DNA from: Lysinibacillus xylanilyticus
GTDB taxonomy: Bacteria; Bacillota; Bacilli; Bacillales_A; Planococcaceae
Length of the DNA: 64,000 nt
Assembly (NCBI RefSeq): GCF_001708185.1
Contig: NZ_MDDN01000014.1
Location: forward strand, 45,443 to 109,442
Direction of reading: 5' to 3'
Position numbers and translations under genes: made by a program. The stretch's first letter is position 1. Each line of letters opens with the position of its first letter. Shown piece after piece: positions 1 to 8,612 of the stretch. The notes under the pieces were generated by a model, which had not been told where the DNA came from, did not search any database, and saw only the letters and a list, made by a program, of their open reading frames with translations.

Positions 1-67
1 ATAAATCATCAACACTGAAATTACTTAGTAAAACTTGATTTTTAACATAATTAAATAGTTTGCTCAT
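1..67 (-). CDS. Start of an unidentified phage-module protein (runs off the window)
   Basis: Only the first 22 codons lie in the window, beginning MSKLFNYVKNQ. The ATG overlaps the TAA of the gene before it by one base, and a GGAGGG ribosome site lies eight bases upstream inside that gene, so the two are translationally coupled. This tight packing and the neighbours suggest a phage structural or lysis module, but the fragment is too short to name. I do not recognise it. Confidence 0.55.
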   Translation of the reverse strand, partial: MSKLFNYVKNQVLLSNFSVDDL

Positions 68-315
68 TATATTAACCCTCCTAATAATAAATCGTTAATA
101 ACTTTTTCTATCTCTACAATGCGTTCTTTCTCGCTTGGCACTGTTACCGGTGGAGGCTCTAACTTCAAGCGCTCATCGAATTGCATTTGTGTTAAGATCT
201 CGATTTGTTCAAATGTAAACCCTGCGTTGATAGCATTTTTCAACATTACATTATCAACGTTTAATGATCCATCAATAACTTTTGTTGTATCCTTAACCAC
301 ACAATAACGCATCAT
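67..315 (-). CDS. Small phage-type hypothetical protein, 82 aa
   Basis: Unrecognised acidic 82-residue protein with no signal peptide or membrane segment. The middle holds a proline stretch (EPPPVTVPSEKER) and the end is probably helical. Its start overlaps the stop of the tail-type gene before it (ATGA) and its stop overlaps the next start (TAATG), the dense packing typical of phage late operons. A role as a small tail-associated or baseplate-accessory protein is inferred from context only. It could equally be a remnant that is no longer used, because the upstream gene has lost its normal 5' end. Confidence 0.55.
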   Translation of the reverse strand: MMRYCVVKDTTKVIDGSLNVDNVMLKNAINAGFTFEQIEILTQMQFDERLKLEPPPVTVPSEKERIVEIEKVINDLLLGGLI

Positions 316-704
316 ATATCGCCTCCGTGACCGTGTATAGAAATAAGTAATACCGCATTACCTGAGTATGGAGTGCCTACTACGTCCCACACTAAATCAA
401 AACCAGTATCATCTATGTTATTTAACATTGCTCTTGTAGTATTAGTTGTGTCAGTATTAATAAAATAAATCACTGTATTCGAACCTAGGCTACCGCCATT
501 AACATCTGTAAAGTGCACACGCTGAGTACCATCCTCTGCCCAAAAACCATGTGACGTGATTTTTGTGTTTGGTATAAAAGCCTTAATCTCTACGCTTTTA
601 GCTTTAAAATTCGTTGTTATACGCTGGGTACCGCCAAGCGTTAAATCACGTGTAACAGGTATCAGCTGAGCTATTTTATCAGCCAAATGTTCAGCAACTT
701 CCAT
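312..704 (-). pseudogene. 5'-truncated phage tail-type protein
   Basis: An ATG at 704 gives 130 residues, but the same frame stays open upstream to a stop inside the hairpin at about 806, reading codons such as THPYGDTPDLTETNQKVDS with no acceptable start or ribosome site. The protein therefore looks cut at its N-terminus. The visible part has a short helical segment (MEVAEHLADKIAQLI) followed by a beta-rich, Thr/Asn/Gly-rich domain ending GHGGDI, a composition common in phage tail-fibre or baseplate decoration proteins. No specific family is recognised. It is followed by two overlapping small genes in the same direction. The break lies against the terminator of pgcA, which suggests a prophage edge or a deletion joint. 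Confidence 0.5.
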
Positions 705-785
705 TTGTATACTATCGACTTTTTGATTGGTTTCTGTTAAATCTGGAGTATCACCATAAGGATGAGTAGAAACGAGTACAGTAAT

Positions 786-817
786 AAACGCCCTCTTCCG
801 ATTTTAAGAGGGCGTTT
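786..817 (-). terminator. Terminator-like hairpin after pgcA
   Basis: Perfect 12-bp stem AAACGCCCTCTT / AAGAGGGCGTTT with an 8-base loop, 28 bases after the pgcA stop. The following T tract on the minus strand is short, so termination strength is uncertain. The hairpin also contains the first in-frame stop upstream of the truncated phage reading frame. Confidence 0.7.
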
Positions 818-844
818 ATTGTTTCGATTTATTAAACTACTAAT

Positions 845-2542
845 CTATACAAATACAGCTTGCAGTTGCTTCAGTTTTTCTTTTGCTTCTTCTTCTGTTT
901 CTCCAACAACACCAAAATAGAACTTACATTTTGGTTCTGTACCAGATGGTCGAATGGCTACCCAAGAATTATCTTCAAGTATATATTTCAAAACGTTTTC
1001 TTTAGGCAATACAATAGACTCAGTTGTACCGTCAGCTAATGTTGTAAGTCCTGTTAAGTAATCCTCAAATCGTTTTACAGCTAAGTCTGCTATTGACTCA
1101 GGCACGTTTCGTCGAAGATTATCTAATATTGCTTTCATTTCATCTTGACCATTCTTTCCTTCAAATACCTGAGAAACTAAAGCCTCTTTGTAATAACCAT
1201 ATTGATGATACAAATTTTGCAATCCATCTAATAATGTTTGTCCATTCTTTGCATAGAAAGCTGCCATCTCCGCTACCTTTAATGCAACTTGTACCGCATC
1301 CTTATCGCGAGCGAAAGTTTCAATTAAGTAGCCATAGCTTTCTTCATAGCCGAATAAATACGAAAAAGCACCCGTTTTTTCATACTCCGCAATTTTTTCA
1401 GCGATGTATTTGAAGCCCGTTAACGTATTGACCGTGGTTACACCAAATTGCTTGGCTATCATCGCACCTAACTCTGAAGTTACAATAGTTTTCAACATTA
1501 CCCCATTATCCGGTAAAGTATCATTAGATTGTTTTGTTGATAACAAATAATGTAGCAATAATGCACCAAGCTGATTTCCCGTCAATAGTTCGTAGCCCTC
1601 ACCATTCTTCACGGCCACACCTAAACGGTCCGCATCGGGATCTGTTGCTAATAAAAGATCTGCGCCTACTTTTCGCCCCAGTTCCATCGCTAACGCAAAG
1701 GCAGCAGGCTCCTCTGGATTTGGGTAAGAAACCGTGGGAAAAGCTCCATCCTGTACAGCTTGTTCGTTCACAATATGTATGTGCTGAAAACCAAAAGCTT
1801 GTAGCCCTTCACTAACTGGCACTAAACCAGCACCATGTAATGGCGTATAAACAAGCTTCATATTTAGAGCAATATCATCATTGTCCTTTAATGTTAAAAG
1901 ATGCTCTAAATAGGCGGCATCCATATCACTTCCAAGCCATGACAAGATTCTTTGCTGTTCCAGTTGCTCAAGTTCACATACCTTTATAGAAAATATATCC
2001 TCGATATTTTCCATATGTTCCACGATGTCATTGGCAGATTGAGGTGTTAGTTGTGCACCGTCCTCACCATACACCTTAAAGCCATTATACTGTTTAGGGT
2101 TATGACTTGCCGTTATGACAACACCTGCATAAGCATGTAATTGACGTACCGTAAATGATAACTGCGGTGTTGGCCGTGCTTCCTTATAAACATATGAACG
2201 AATACCATGTGCTCCTAGTACACTTGCAGTTTCACAGGCAAATTCATACGAGAAATGACGTGTATCATAAGCAATAACAACCCCACGCTCTTTAGCGGCC
2301 TCGCCATTCGATTCGATATAACGAGCAAGTCCCTCTGCGACACGACGAATGGTATAAACGTTCATACGGTTTGTTCCAGCACCTAAAACACCACGCATTC
2401 CACCAGTACCAAAGGATACGTATTGATAAAAGCGATCCTCTATTAAACTACTATCCTCAGCAAAAGATACAAGCTCCTCTGCTAAATAACTAGGAAGGCT
2501 CATCTCGTTCCACCAATTATATAAATCACGAACATTAACCAT
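845..2542 (-). CDS. pgcA: Alpha-phosphoglucomutase / phosphomannomutase
   Basis: Cytosolic enzyme that interconverts glucose-6-phosphate and glucose-1-phosphate, feeding GtaB for UDP-glucose and so cell-wall polymers and glycolipids. All four landmarks of the alpha-D-phosphohexomutase family are visible: the catalytic serine loop TASHNP (about residues 144-149), the metal loop DPDADR (about 301-306), the sugar-binding loop GYEESYG, and the phosphate-binding loop RPSGTEPK near the C-terminus. The length of 565 aa matches Bacillus PgcA (about 580). The start ATG overlaps the pgi stop by one base (TAATG), so the pair is probably translationally coupled. A hairpin follows the gene. The choice between phosphoglucomutase and phosphomannomutase rests on length and family, and both activities may exist. 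Confidence 0.95.
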   Translation of the reverse strand: MVNVRDLYNWWNEMSLPSYLAEELVSFAEDSSLIEDRFYQYVSFGTGGMRGVLGAGTNRMNVYTIRRVAEGLARYIESNGEAAKERGVVIAYDTRHFSYEFACETASVLGAHGIRSYVYKEARPTPQLSFTVRQLHAYAGVVITASHNPKQYNGFKVYGEDGAQLTPQSANDIVEHMENIEDIFSIKVCELEQLEQQRILSWLGSDMDAAYLEHLLTLKDNDDIALNMKLVYTPLHGAGLVPVSEGLQAFGFQHIHIVNEQAVQDGAFPTVSYPNPEEPAAFALAMELGRKVGADLLLATDPDADRLGVAVKNGEGYELLTGNQLGALLLHYLLSTKQSNDTLPDNGVMLKTIVTSELGAMIAKQFGVTTVNTLTGFKYIAEKIAEYEKTGAFSYLFGYEESYGYLIETFARDKDAVQVALKVAEMAAFYAKNGQTLLDGLQNLYHQYGYYKEALVSQVFEGKNGQDEMKAILDNLRRNVPESIADLAVKRFEDYLTGLTTLADGTTESIVLPKENVLKYILEDNSWVAIRPSGTEPKCKFYFGVVGETEEEAKEKLKQLQAVFV

Positions 2543-3828
2543 TACTTTAACACCTTCTCTTCTTTCAACAACTCTAGCATTTTGCGTTTATACGCTTCAA
2601 CTCCAGGCTGATCAAACGGATTAACCTCTAATAAGCACGCACTCATCGCACAAGCTTTCATGAAGAAATAAATCAAATAACCTAAGTGATACACATCAAG
2701 CTTCGGTAATTCAAGCTGAATAACTGGCACCTTTCCTTCTGCATGCGCAAGTGCTGTACCCTGTTTGGAAATAGCATTAATCTCATTAAAGGTGCGAGTC
2801 GATAAATAATTTAACCCATCTTCATTTCGAGCATCAAAAGGTACAGCTAAATCTCCCTCGATTTCATGAAAGTGTAACAATGTCTCAAACATTACACGAC
2901 TTCCCTCTTGAATAAATTGCCCAATCGCATGTAAATCTGTTGAGAAATTCACCGTTGAAGGATAAAGTCCCTTATGCTCCTTCCCTTCACTTTCACCAAA
3001 TAACTGCTTCCACCATTCATGGAATTTATTCAAACCTGGCTCAAAGGAAGCAAGCAACTCAATCGTAAAACCTTTCTCATAAAGCATATGGCGCATGACC
3101 GCATATTTGTATGCATCGTTATGTGCTAAATCTGATTCCGCTAGTTCCGTAGCTGCATGTCGCGCACCATCCATTAAAGCACGAATATTGACTCCCGCTA
3201 CTGCTATCGGCAATAAGCCTACAGGCGTCAACACGGAATAACGTCCACCAATATCATTCGGAATCACGAATTGACGATAGCCAGCTTTATCAGCAATACC
3301 CTTCAATATCCCTTTTTCAGCATCTGTAGTCACAATAATGCGCTCAATGGCCTTATCACCATAACGTTCTTCCATATATAAACGCATTACGCGAAACGCC
3401 AACGCAGGCTCCATCGTACCACCTGACTTTGAAATCACATTGACATACACTTGCTTTGTATCTAAATACTCGAGTAGTTCCTTAATATAGGCACCGCTCA
3501 TATTTAGACCAACATAAACAACCTCGATGCCACATTTAGCTAGACCAAAATAAGGCATTAGCGCTTCTTGAATTGCTCGTGCCCCTAAAAATGATCCACC
3601 AACCCCGACAACGACAAGTACATCCGCACATGCACGTACCTCACTCGCTACTCGTTCAATAGAAGTAAGTAGTGCTTCTTGATCTTGTAACGGAGAATCC
3701 ACCCATCCTGTTAATGGATATTGTGGTAAAGCGTCATGAATCCTCTTTACACGATCTTTATATCGAATTATATCACTATCGTCTAGGGAACAATTCAGCA
3801 ACGTTGTTTTAACAATTTCTGTTAGCAC
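2542..3828 (-). CDS. pgi: Glucose-6-phosphate isomerase
   Basis: Interconverts glucose-6-phosphate and fructose-6-phosphate in the cytosol. Family signatures are present: GVGGSFLGARA near the N-terminus, the phosphate-binding SKSGGTMEP, GESEGKEHKGLYP, and the C-terminal motif NPFDQPGVEAYK that carries the active-site lysine. The frame is open to 3849 with a TTG, but the GTG at 3828 has GAGG eight bases upstream and is preferred, giving about 428 aa. Bacillus Pgi is about 450 aa, so the N-terminus is a little short but the core is complete. It is co-directional and overlaps pgcA by one base, so one transcript probably makes both enzymes and directs hexose phosphate towards glucose-1-phosphate. 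Confidence 0.93.
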   Translation of the reverse strand: MLTEIVKTTLLNCSLDDSDIIRYKDRVKRIHDALPQYPLTGWVDSPLQDQEALLTSIERVASEVRACADVLVVVGVGGSFLGARAIQEALMPYFGLAKCGIEVVYVGLNMSGAYIKELLEYLDTKQVYVNVISKSGGTMEPALAFRVMRLYMEERYGDKAIERIIVTTDAEKGILKGIADKAGYRQFVIPNDIGGRYSVLTPVGLLPIAVAGVNIRALMDGARHAATELAESDLAHNDAYKYAVMRHMLYEKGFTIELLASFEPGLNKFHEWWKQLFGESEGKEHKGLYPSTVNFSTDLHAIGQFIQEGSRVMFETLLHFHEIEGDLAVPFDARNEDGLNYLSTRTFNEINAISKQGTALAHAEGKVPVIQLELPKLDVYHLGYLIYFFMKACAMSACLLEVNPFDQPGVEAYKRKMLELLKEEKVLK

Positions 3829-4203
3829 AATTGAATCCTCACTTCTCAAGGTAAAATTTGATATGTATATTATGACATATAGTAATTAGAATGAACAATT
3901 TCAATATCCTTAGATATTTATTCTTTTATCATTATTTGAATGACTTCGCTCTTTAATCGACATTAAAATAAAAAGTATGCCCCAATTTGAGACATACCTT
4001 CTAATTGAAATTTCTGTTATAACGCCAGGCACTTTGAATATTACGCACATGAGTAACTCCATCTATAAATCGCTTTGCACAAAAAAGTTTGTGTATCTAC
4101 AATCTAACGTTGCAAGTACCATAATTATTTGATATAACAACTTCTTGAGTTTTTCTACTAATTCTCTGACAAACGATATCAATAAAGCCAATAACAACTA
4201 AAA
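3829..4203. other. Intergenic region between gtaB and pgi
   Basis: The region holds the gtaB terminator and AT-rich sequence that probably carries the pgi promoter. No convincing coding potential was seen. A short minus-strand frame runs on after the gtaB stop (reading VVIGFIDIVCQRIS) but has no ribosome site and ends after about 34 codons. Confidence 0.5.
3966..3997 (-). terminator. Rho-independent terminator of gtaB
   Basis: On the minus strand a stem GTATGTCTC / GGGGCATAC (nine pairs, two G-U) with a five-base loop is followed by TTTTTATTTT. It closes the polysaccharide cluster whose last gene is gtaB. Confidence 0.75.
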
Positions 4204-5088
4204 TCAATCCGTTTTGCCACTCAATTGTTTAGCTTTTTGTAAAATTAACGCTTTAACACTTTCGCTTAAATCGTCACGTTCTAAAGCAAAATCAATTGTC
4301 GTTTCGATGAAACCTAATTGTTCACCTACATCATAACGACGACCTTCAAATACATATGCAAAAACCTGTTGAATACCATTTAAAGATTCAATAGCATCGG
4401 TTAACTGAATTTCGCCACCTTTACCTTTCTTCTTCTCATCCAAGAAATAGAAAATTTCAGGTGTTAATACATAACGTCCAATAATAGCGTAATTTGAAGG
4501 TGCGTCCTCTAGGCTAGGCTTTTCAATAAATTGTGTAACTTGTATTAAACGACTGTCAGTATTAACGGGATCAATAATACCATAACGATGGACATCCCTA
4601 TCTGGTACTTCTTGAACACCAATCACACTTGAAGACGTTTTTTCATATTGATCCATTAATTGTTTTAAGCAAGGTTCATTACTTTTAACAACATCATCGC
4701 CAAGTAGCACTGCAAACGGCTCATCACCAATAAATTTACGAGCACACCAAATTGCATGGCCTAGTCCAAGCGGCTCTTTTTGACGGATGTAATGAATTTC
4801 CACCTCAGCAGATTCCTGAACCTTTTCAAGCATATCAAATTTACCTGCTTCTATTAGGTTCGTCTCAAGTTCAAATGAATTATCGAAATGATCCTCAATT
4901 GCACGTTTACCTTTACCTGTAACTATTATGATATCTTCAATTCCGGAGGCAATGGCTTCTTCTACTATATATTGGATTGTCGGCTTATCTACAATTGGTA
5001 GCATCTCTTTGGGCATTGCCTTTGTCGCTGGAAGGAAACGAGTGCCAAGCCCTGCTGCTGGTATAATAGCTTTTCGGATTTTTTTCAT
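4204..5088 (-). CDS. gtaB: UTP-glucose-1-phosphate uridylyltransferase
   Basis: Makes UDP-glucose from glucose-1-phosphate and UTP in the cytosol, the activated sugar for glucosylated wall polymers, glycolipids and exopolysaccharide. The N-terminus [16 protein letters not shown] is the nucleotide-binding loop of the GalU/GtaB family, followed by [17 protein letters not shown], the IEKP signature and RYVLTPEIF. The length of 294 aa is normal. It is the last gene of the minus-strand polysaccharide cluster and is separated from pgi-pgcA by a terminator, yet it uses the product of PgcA. A second GtaB paralogue could exist elsewhere, so the symbol follows family and context. Confidence 0.93.
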   Translation of the reverse strand: MKKIRKAIIPAAGLGTRFLPATKAMPKEMLPIVDKPTIQYIVEEAIASGIEDIIIVTGKGKRAIEDHFDNSFELETNLIEAGKFDMLEKVQESAEVEIHYIRQKEPLGLGHAIWCARKFIGDEPFAVLLGDDVVKSNEPCLKQLMDQYEKTSSSVIGVQEVPDRDVHRYGIIDPVNTDSRLIQVTQFIEKPSLEDAPSNYAIIGRYVLTPEIFYFLDEKKKGKGGEIQLTDAIESLNGIQQVFAYVFEGRRYDVGEQLGFIETTIDFALERDDLSESVKALILQKAKQLSGKTD

Positions 5089-5111
5089 AATTTAAGTTTG
5101 ACCTCTTATCT

Positions 5112-5675
5112 CTATTTCATCTTAACTCCTTCAGTTTTTAATACACTGAAAAATGTCATCCAAATTATTTTTATATCTAGCACGATACTCTTATTATCAA
5201 CATAGTATTTATCGTAATCAACTTTTTCCTTATCAGAAATAAAATCACGTCCCATCACCTGTGCATAACCCGTTAACCCTGGCCTAACAGAGTTAACATT
5301 CACACTGTTACGCATTTCAATTAACTCGTATTGATTATATAAGGCCGGTCGTGGTCCAACTATTGACATATCCCCTTTAATAATATTAAAAAGTTGTGGA
5401 AGCTCGTCTATGCTAGTTTTTCTAATAAATTTTCCAAAAGGTGTAATATAACTAGTTGGATCACCTAGGTCTTCTGTTGAAACATTTGGGGTCTCTGTAT
5501 ACATTGACCGAAACTTATAAATTTCAAAATGGATGCCATTTTTACCAACACGCTGTTGTTTAAATAATATCGGGCCTTTTGAAGTTACTTTAATTATAAT
5601 GCTGACAATCACCATAGGAACGGCAAATATAATAATCGCTATAAAACTTAAAATAATATCCAATATTCGTTTCAT
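5112..5675 (-). CDS. Polyprenyl-phosphate sugar-1-phosphate transferase (monotopic PGT)
   Basis: Likely starts glycan assembly by moving a sugar-1-phosphate from a UDP-sugar to undecaprenyl phosphate at the inner face of the membrane. One N-terminal hydrophobic segment (about residues 7-30) is followed by the compact catalytic domain of the bacterial sugar transferase family, with KFRSMYT, the Asp-Glu pair in TSIDELPQLFN, GDMSIVGPRP and RPGLTGYAQV. At 187 aa it is a minimal enzyme of the PglC/EpsL type, without the extra membrane domain of WbaP-like enzymes. Its start overlaps the stop of the epimerase gene by one base. The exact sugar cannot be read from sequence. Confidence 0.9.
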   Translation of the reverse strand: MKRILDIILSFIAIIIFAVPMVIVSIIIKVTSKGPILFKQQRVGKNGIHFEIYKFRSMYTETPNVSTEDLGDPTSYITPFGKFIRKTSIDELPQLFNIIKGDMSIVGPRPALYNQYELIEMRNSVNVNSVRPGLTGYAQVMGRDFISDKEKVDYDKYYVDNKSIVLDIKIIWMTFFSVLKTEGVKMK

Positions 5676-6526
5676 TATTCCCTCTCAGTTATGGCAATCG
5701 CTTGCCCAAAATTAAACTTTTGATAGGAATTATCTTTATATGATGATAACTCTCTCTCATAATATAAATCTCCAAACACCTTCTTATAGATCATCTTATT
5801 CCCTATCAGCAACTTTAGAACTCTTCCTACTAGTTTATTAAAATAAACAGACTTACCATGCACTTTCGAAATCTCCCGTACCATTGAACTTGTATTAATA
5901 TATTGTGGATCTTGTGGGTGAAAAATGCCAGACTCTTTATGTTGAATTAATTGGAATATAAACTCATTTAAATTATTTATAAAAAGCATACTCCGTTTAT
6001 TCTCTACTTTTGGAAAAACAAAAGTTTTCCGACTTAACTTACTTAAAAGTGAATAATTACCTGGACACTTAGGACCATATACCATTGGTGGTCGTACAAT
6101 GGCAACTTGAAAATGCTCTTCTTGTAATTCTAAAATTTTCTTTTCTGCAGCTAGCTTACTTTTTCCATAGAACGTTACTGGATTCAGCTTGGTTTGATAA
6201 TTTATTTCCCCTTGTACATCACCATACACAGCCATTGTACTAAAGAAAATAAATTGCTTGACTCCTGCTGACTTTGCTTTCATTGCCAATTGATAGGTTA
6301 GTTCGGTGTTTACTTGATAGTAAAGCCCCTCACTATCAGTTGTTTCTTTTTTATGAACGAGTGCAGCTAAGTGAATTAGAACATCTACCTCATTTAAGTA
6401 CAGATTACTTATAGCATTATTTCGAATAGACTTTAGAAAAAAAGAACTCTCTGCAAATTTCGAAGTCAAATAGGCTTTTAAACTTTTCGCTATATAACCT
6501 GATTCTCCTGTGATTAAAACGTTCAT
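5675..6526 (-). CDS. NAD-dependent sugar epimerase/dehydratase (extended SDR)
   Basis: An extended short-chain dehydrogenase/reductase acting on a nucleotide sugar or lipid-linked sugar. The N-terminal Rossmann motif is MNVLITGESGYIA, followed by DVLIHLAA and the catalytic SxnYxxxK set (FFSTMAVYG, then FYGKSKLAAEK). At 283 aa it is slightly short. SDRs encoded beside a small phosphoglycosyl transferase often act on the undecaprenyl-linked or UDP-linked HexNAc as 4-epimerases or 4-reductases, so a C4 modification of the first sugar is a reasonable inference. The product overlaps the transferase gene by one base, suggesting coupled expression. Confidence 0.85.
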   Translation of the reverse strand: MNVLITGESGYIAKSLKAYLTSKFAESSFFLKSIRNNAISNLYLNEVDVLIHLAALVHKKETTDSEGLYYQVNTELTYQLAMKAKSAGVKQFIFFSTMAVYGDVQGEINYQTKLNPVTFYGKSKLAAEKKILELQEEHFQVAIVRPPMVYGPKCPGNYSLLSKLSRKTFVFPKVENKRSMLFINNLNEFIFQLIQHKESGIFHPQDPQYINTSSMVREISKVHGKSVYFNKLVGRVLKLLIGNKMIYKKVFGDLYYERELSSYKDNSYQKFNFGQAIAITERE

Positions 6527-6537
6527 ACTCTCACCTT

Positions 6538-7290
6538 CTATAAATAGTGCTTCTTAACAGCATTCCACGCATAATGAACGAAATACCAAGAAGTTTTCAA
6601 TCTATTAATATTTTCTGACTTTCTATATACAATCCACATCTTTTTTGCTACTTTGAGCTTATTACTTGAAGCAGAGTTTCCTACAATCCGATAGCTTGCC
6701 AACACTTCTTGAAGGCAATACGCTTTATTATTATTTCTTAAAATTTTTAACCATAAAGCAGTATCCTCAGGTTGCAAATTAGGCATAATCGGCTTACCAA
6801 GTTGCTCAATATTGAGCATAACAGTTAAACAACCAATCGTTGTGTTTTTTAACAAACTGTTATAATCGATGACACTAGGACACGTTACAGTTTTATTAAG
6901 AGAATTACCCTTCTCATCAATCATATTATAATTAGTGAAAGAAAATGTATAATTGTTGCTTTCCATAAACTTCACTTGTACTTCAAGCTTATGTTGATCC
7001 CATAAATCATCACTATCCAGAAAGGCTAAGTATTTCCCATTTGCAACTTGAATTCCGTAATTCCTAGCAGTAGCAGCCCCACTATTTTTCTCTAACTGAT
7101 ATATTTTGATACGCTCATCTTTTTTACTAAATGCGGTAATCATTTCTAAACTATTATCCTTTGAGCAATCGTCCACAATTATCAACTCAAAATGAGGATA
7201 GGTTTGATTTAAAACCGAATTAACCGTATCCTCAATAAAGCGTGAACTATTAAAAGAAGGCGTAATAATAGAAACTAAAGGATGATTCAT
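6538..7290 (-). CDS. Family 2 glycosyltransferase
   Basis: Cytosolic or membrane-associated GT-A glycosyltransferase. It starts SIITPSFNSSRFIEDTVNS, then VLNQTYPHFELIIVDDCSKD, with the DxD-type metal site LAFLDSDDLW at about residues 90-100, all standard for GT2. A conserved tail RIVGNSASSNK resembles those of galactosyl- or glucosyl-transferases in capsule clusters. At 250 aa it has the catalytic domain and little else. Its start overlaps the end of the preceding glycosyltransferase gene by four bases. Donor and acceptor sugars are unknown. Confidence 0.9.
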   Translation of the reverse strand: MNHPLVSIITPSFNSSRFIEDTVNSVLNQTYPHFELIIVDDCSKDNSLEMITAFSKKDERIKIYQLEKNSGAATARNYGIQVANGKYLAFLDSDDLWDQHKLEVQVKFMESNNYTFSFTNYNMIDEKGNSLNKTVTCPSVIDYNSLLKNTTIGCLTVMLNIEQLGKPIMPNLQPEDTALWLKILRNNNKAYCLQEVLASYRIVGNSASSNKLKVAKKMWIVYRKSENINRLKTSWYFVHYAWNAVKKHYL

Positions 7291-8435
7291 ATTGTGTCAC
7301 CTTTTTTCGTATTAGATTTATAAATTTCTATTAATTTTCTTTTAGAGGTATCCCAGCTAAACGCTGGATAAATAGATTTTGCATTACTTCCTTTTACTAT
7401 TAACTCTTCTTTACTAATAGATTTAATCATTTTGCTTAAGTTGTGCTCATCAAATTTCGTAATATATCCTATATCATATTTTTCAACAAATAAATTAATT
7501 GAAGTATTTTCAGCTACAATACAAGGTTTTCCTAAATACAATGCTTCATATAATTTATTTGGGGAAGCGATTTGGTTATGCTGATAGCTTGGGTCATACA
7601 CCATATAAATAACATCCATTTGGCTAGCTACAGATAAAATTTGTTCTAATTGTAGATAACCTAAGTAATGAATATTATCATAAGTATCTGCATTCTCTAC
7701 TATTTCCCCCTGTAATTCACCTTTACCAGCAAACCATAAAGAAACATTTTTTTGCTTTAATAATAATTCAATACCTCTATCTTTACTAAGTGCACCATAA
7801 TAAAAAATATTTAACGTGTCACCATTTATTTTCACTTCATAGTCCACTGTTTGTTGAGGTGGATCAATACTATTGTTAATAATTACGGTTTTATTTTGAA
7901 ACTCTTTTGGAATATTGACAAGTCGGTTTTCATCAGGGATTATTACAACTTTTGCATGATTCATTATTCGTTCACTTAAACTTTTAATCATTGAACGAAT
8001 AAACTTAGGAATAGGACTATGAAAAGTCTCAACAAAATCAGCAATATCATAAATAAATTCAAATTTTAATTTTGGATTTAGTAGCTTAGCTATATAAACA
8101 GGTAATGCCAAATCAAAATCAATTGCATGCACAACCTTATATTGATGGCCATTTTTAAAAAGGAATAGTATTACTTTTATGATAAATAGAATTTTATTAA
8201 AAATTGTAATGATTCCTTTTCCATATGGTGTATTTCCACAATAAATGGAGTGGACAGTAATTCCTTCTAAACCAAAGCTCTTAGTTGCATTTTGAATAAT
8301 CTCGGCATTTACTCCACGGTTCCAATTTAATATATCTACTTCATAGTCCGCTTCTTTTAAAGCACGGGCAGCACGTGGCAAACGATTCGCGATAAACGCA
8401 CTATTTTGTGCGAGTAGGATTTTATTTTGTGTCAT
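7287..8435 (-). CDS. Family 4-type glycosyltransferase
   Basis: A GT-B fold transferase of 382 aa. The N-terminal half contains IDFDLALPVYIAK and a DIADF motif like those of GT4 enzymes; the C-terminal half has the donor-binding region NIFYYGALSKDRGIE, YMVYDPS and SPNKLYEALYLGKPCI, where the EALYLGKP segment matches the usual E-x7-E loop region. Frequently found in capsule and exopolysaccharide clusters. The end overlaps the next GT2 gene by four bases. The specificity cannot be predicted. Confidence 0.85.
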   Translation of the reverse strand: MTQNKILLAQNSAFIANRLPRAARALKEADYEVDILNWNRGVNAEIIQNATKSFGLEGITVHSIYCGNTPYGKGIITIFNKILFIIKVILFLFKNGHQYKVVHAIDFDLALPVYIAKLLNPKLKFEFIYDIADFVETFHSPIPKFIRSMIKSLSERIMNHAKVVIIPDENRLVNIPKEFQNKTVIINNSIDPPQQTVDYEVKINGDTLNIFYYGALSKDRGIELLLKQKNVSLWFAGKGELQGEIVENADTYDNIHYLGYLQLEQILSVASQMDVIYMVYDPSYQHNQIASPNKLYEALYLGKPCIVAENTSINLFVEKYDIGYITKFDEHNLSKMIKSISKEELIVKGSNAKSIYPAFSWDTSKRKLIEIYKSNTKKGDTI

Positions 8436-8501
8436 TGTTATATCTCCAACATTTGATTAAAACACATGTGATTTATACATGCTTAATCACAAATTATTTC
8501 T

Positions 8502-8612
8502 TTAATGCAAAAATTTAACCATTAAAAATGTAACAGGCACTCCTAATGCAGCCGATATTGCGTAAATACGCCGCTATAATAAACTACCGACAATTCTTGC
8601 TCCATTCTCCAA
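8502..8612 (-). pseudogene. Small frame with an in-frame stop after a strong ribosome site
   Basis: Immediately after the stop of the upstream glycosyltransferase a TTG follows an excellent AAAGGAGGAG site and reads MENGARIVGSLL, meets a TAG, and then continues in the same frame as RRIYAISAALGVPVTFLM for another 23 codons with a hydrophobic stretch. One base change would join the parts into a membrane-type peptide of about 36 aa. It may be a decayed small gene or the 5' stump of a deleted one. A short inverted repeat TGTGATT/AATCACA lies just downstream. Confidence 0.35.
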
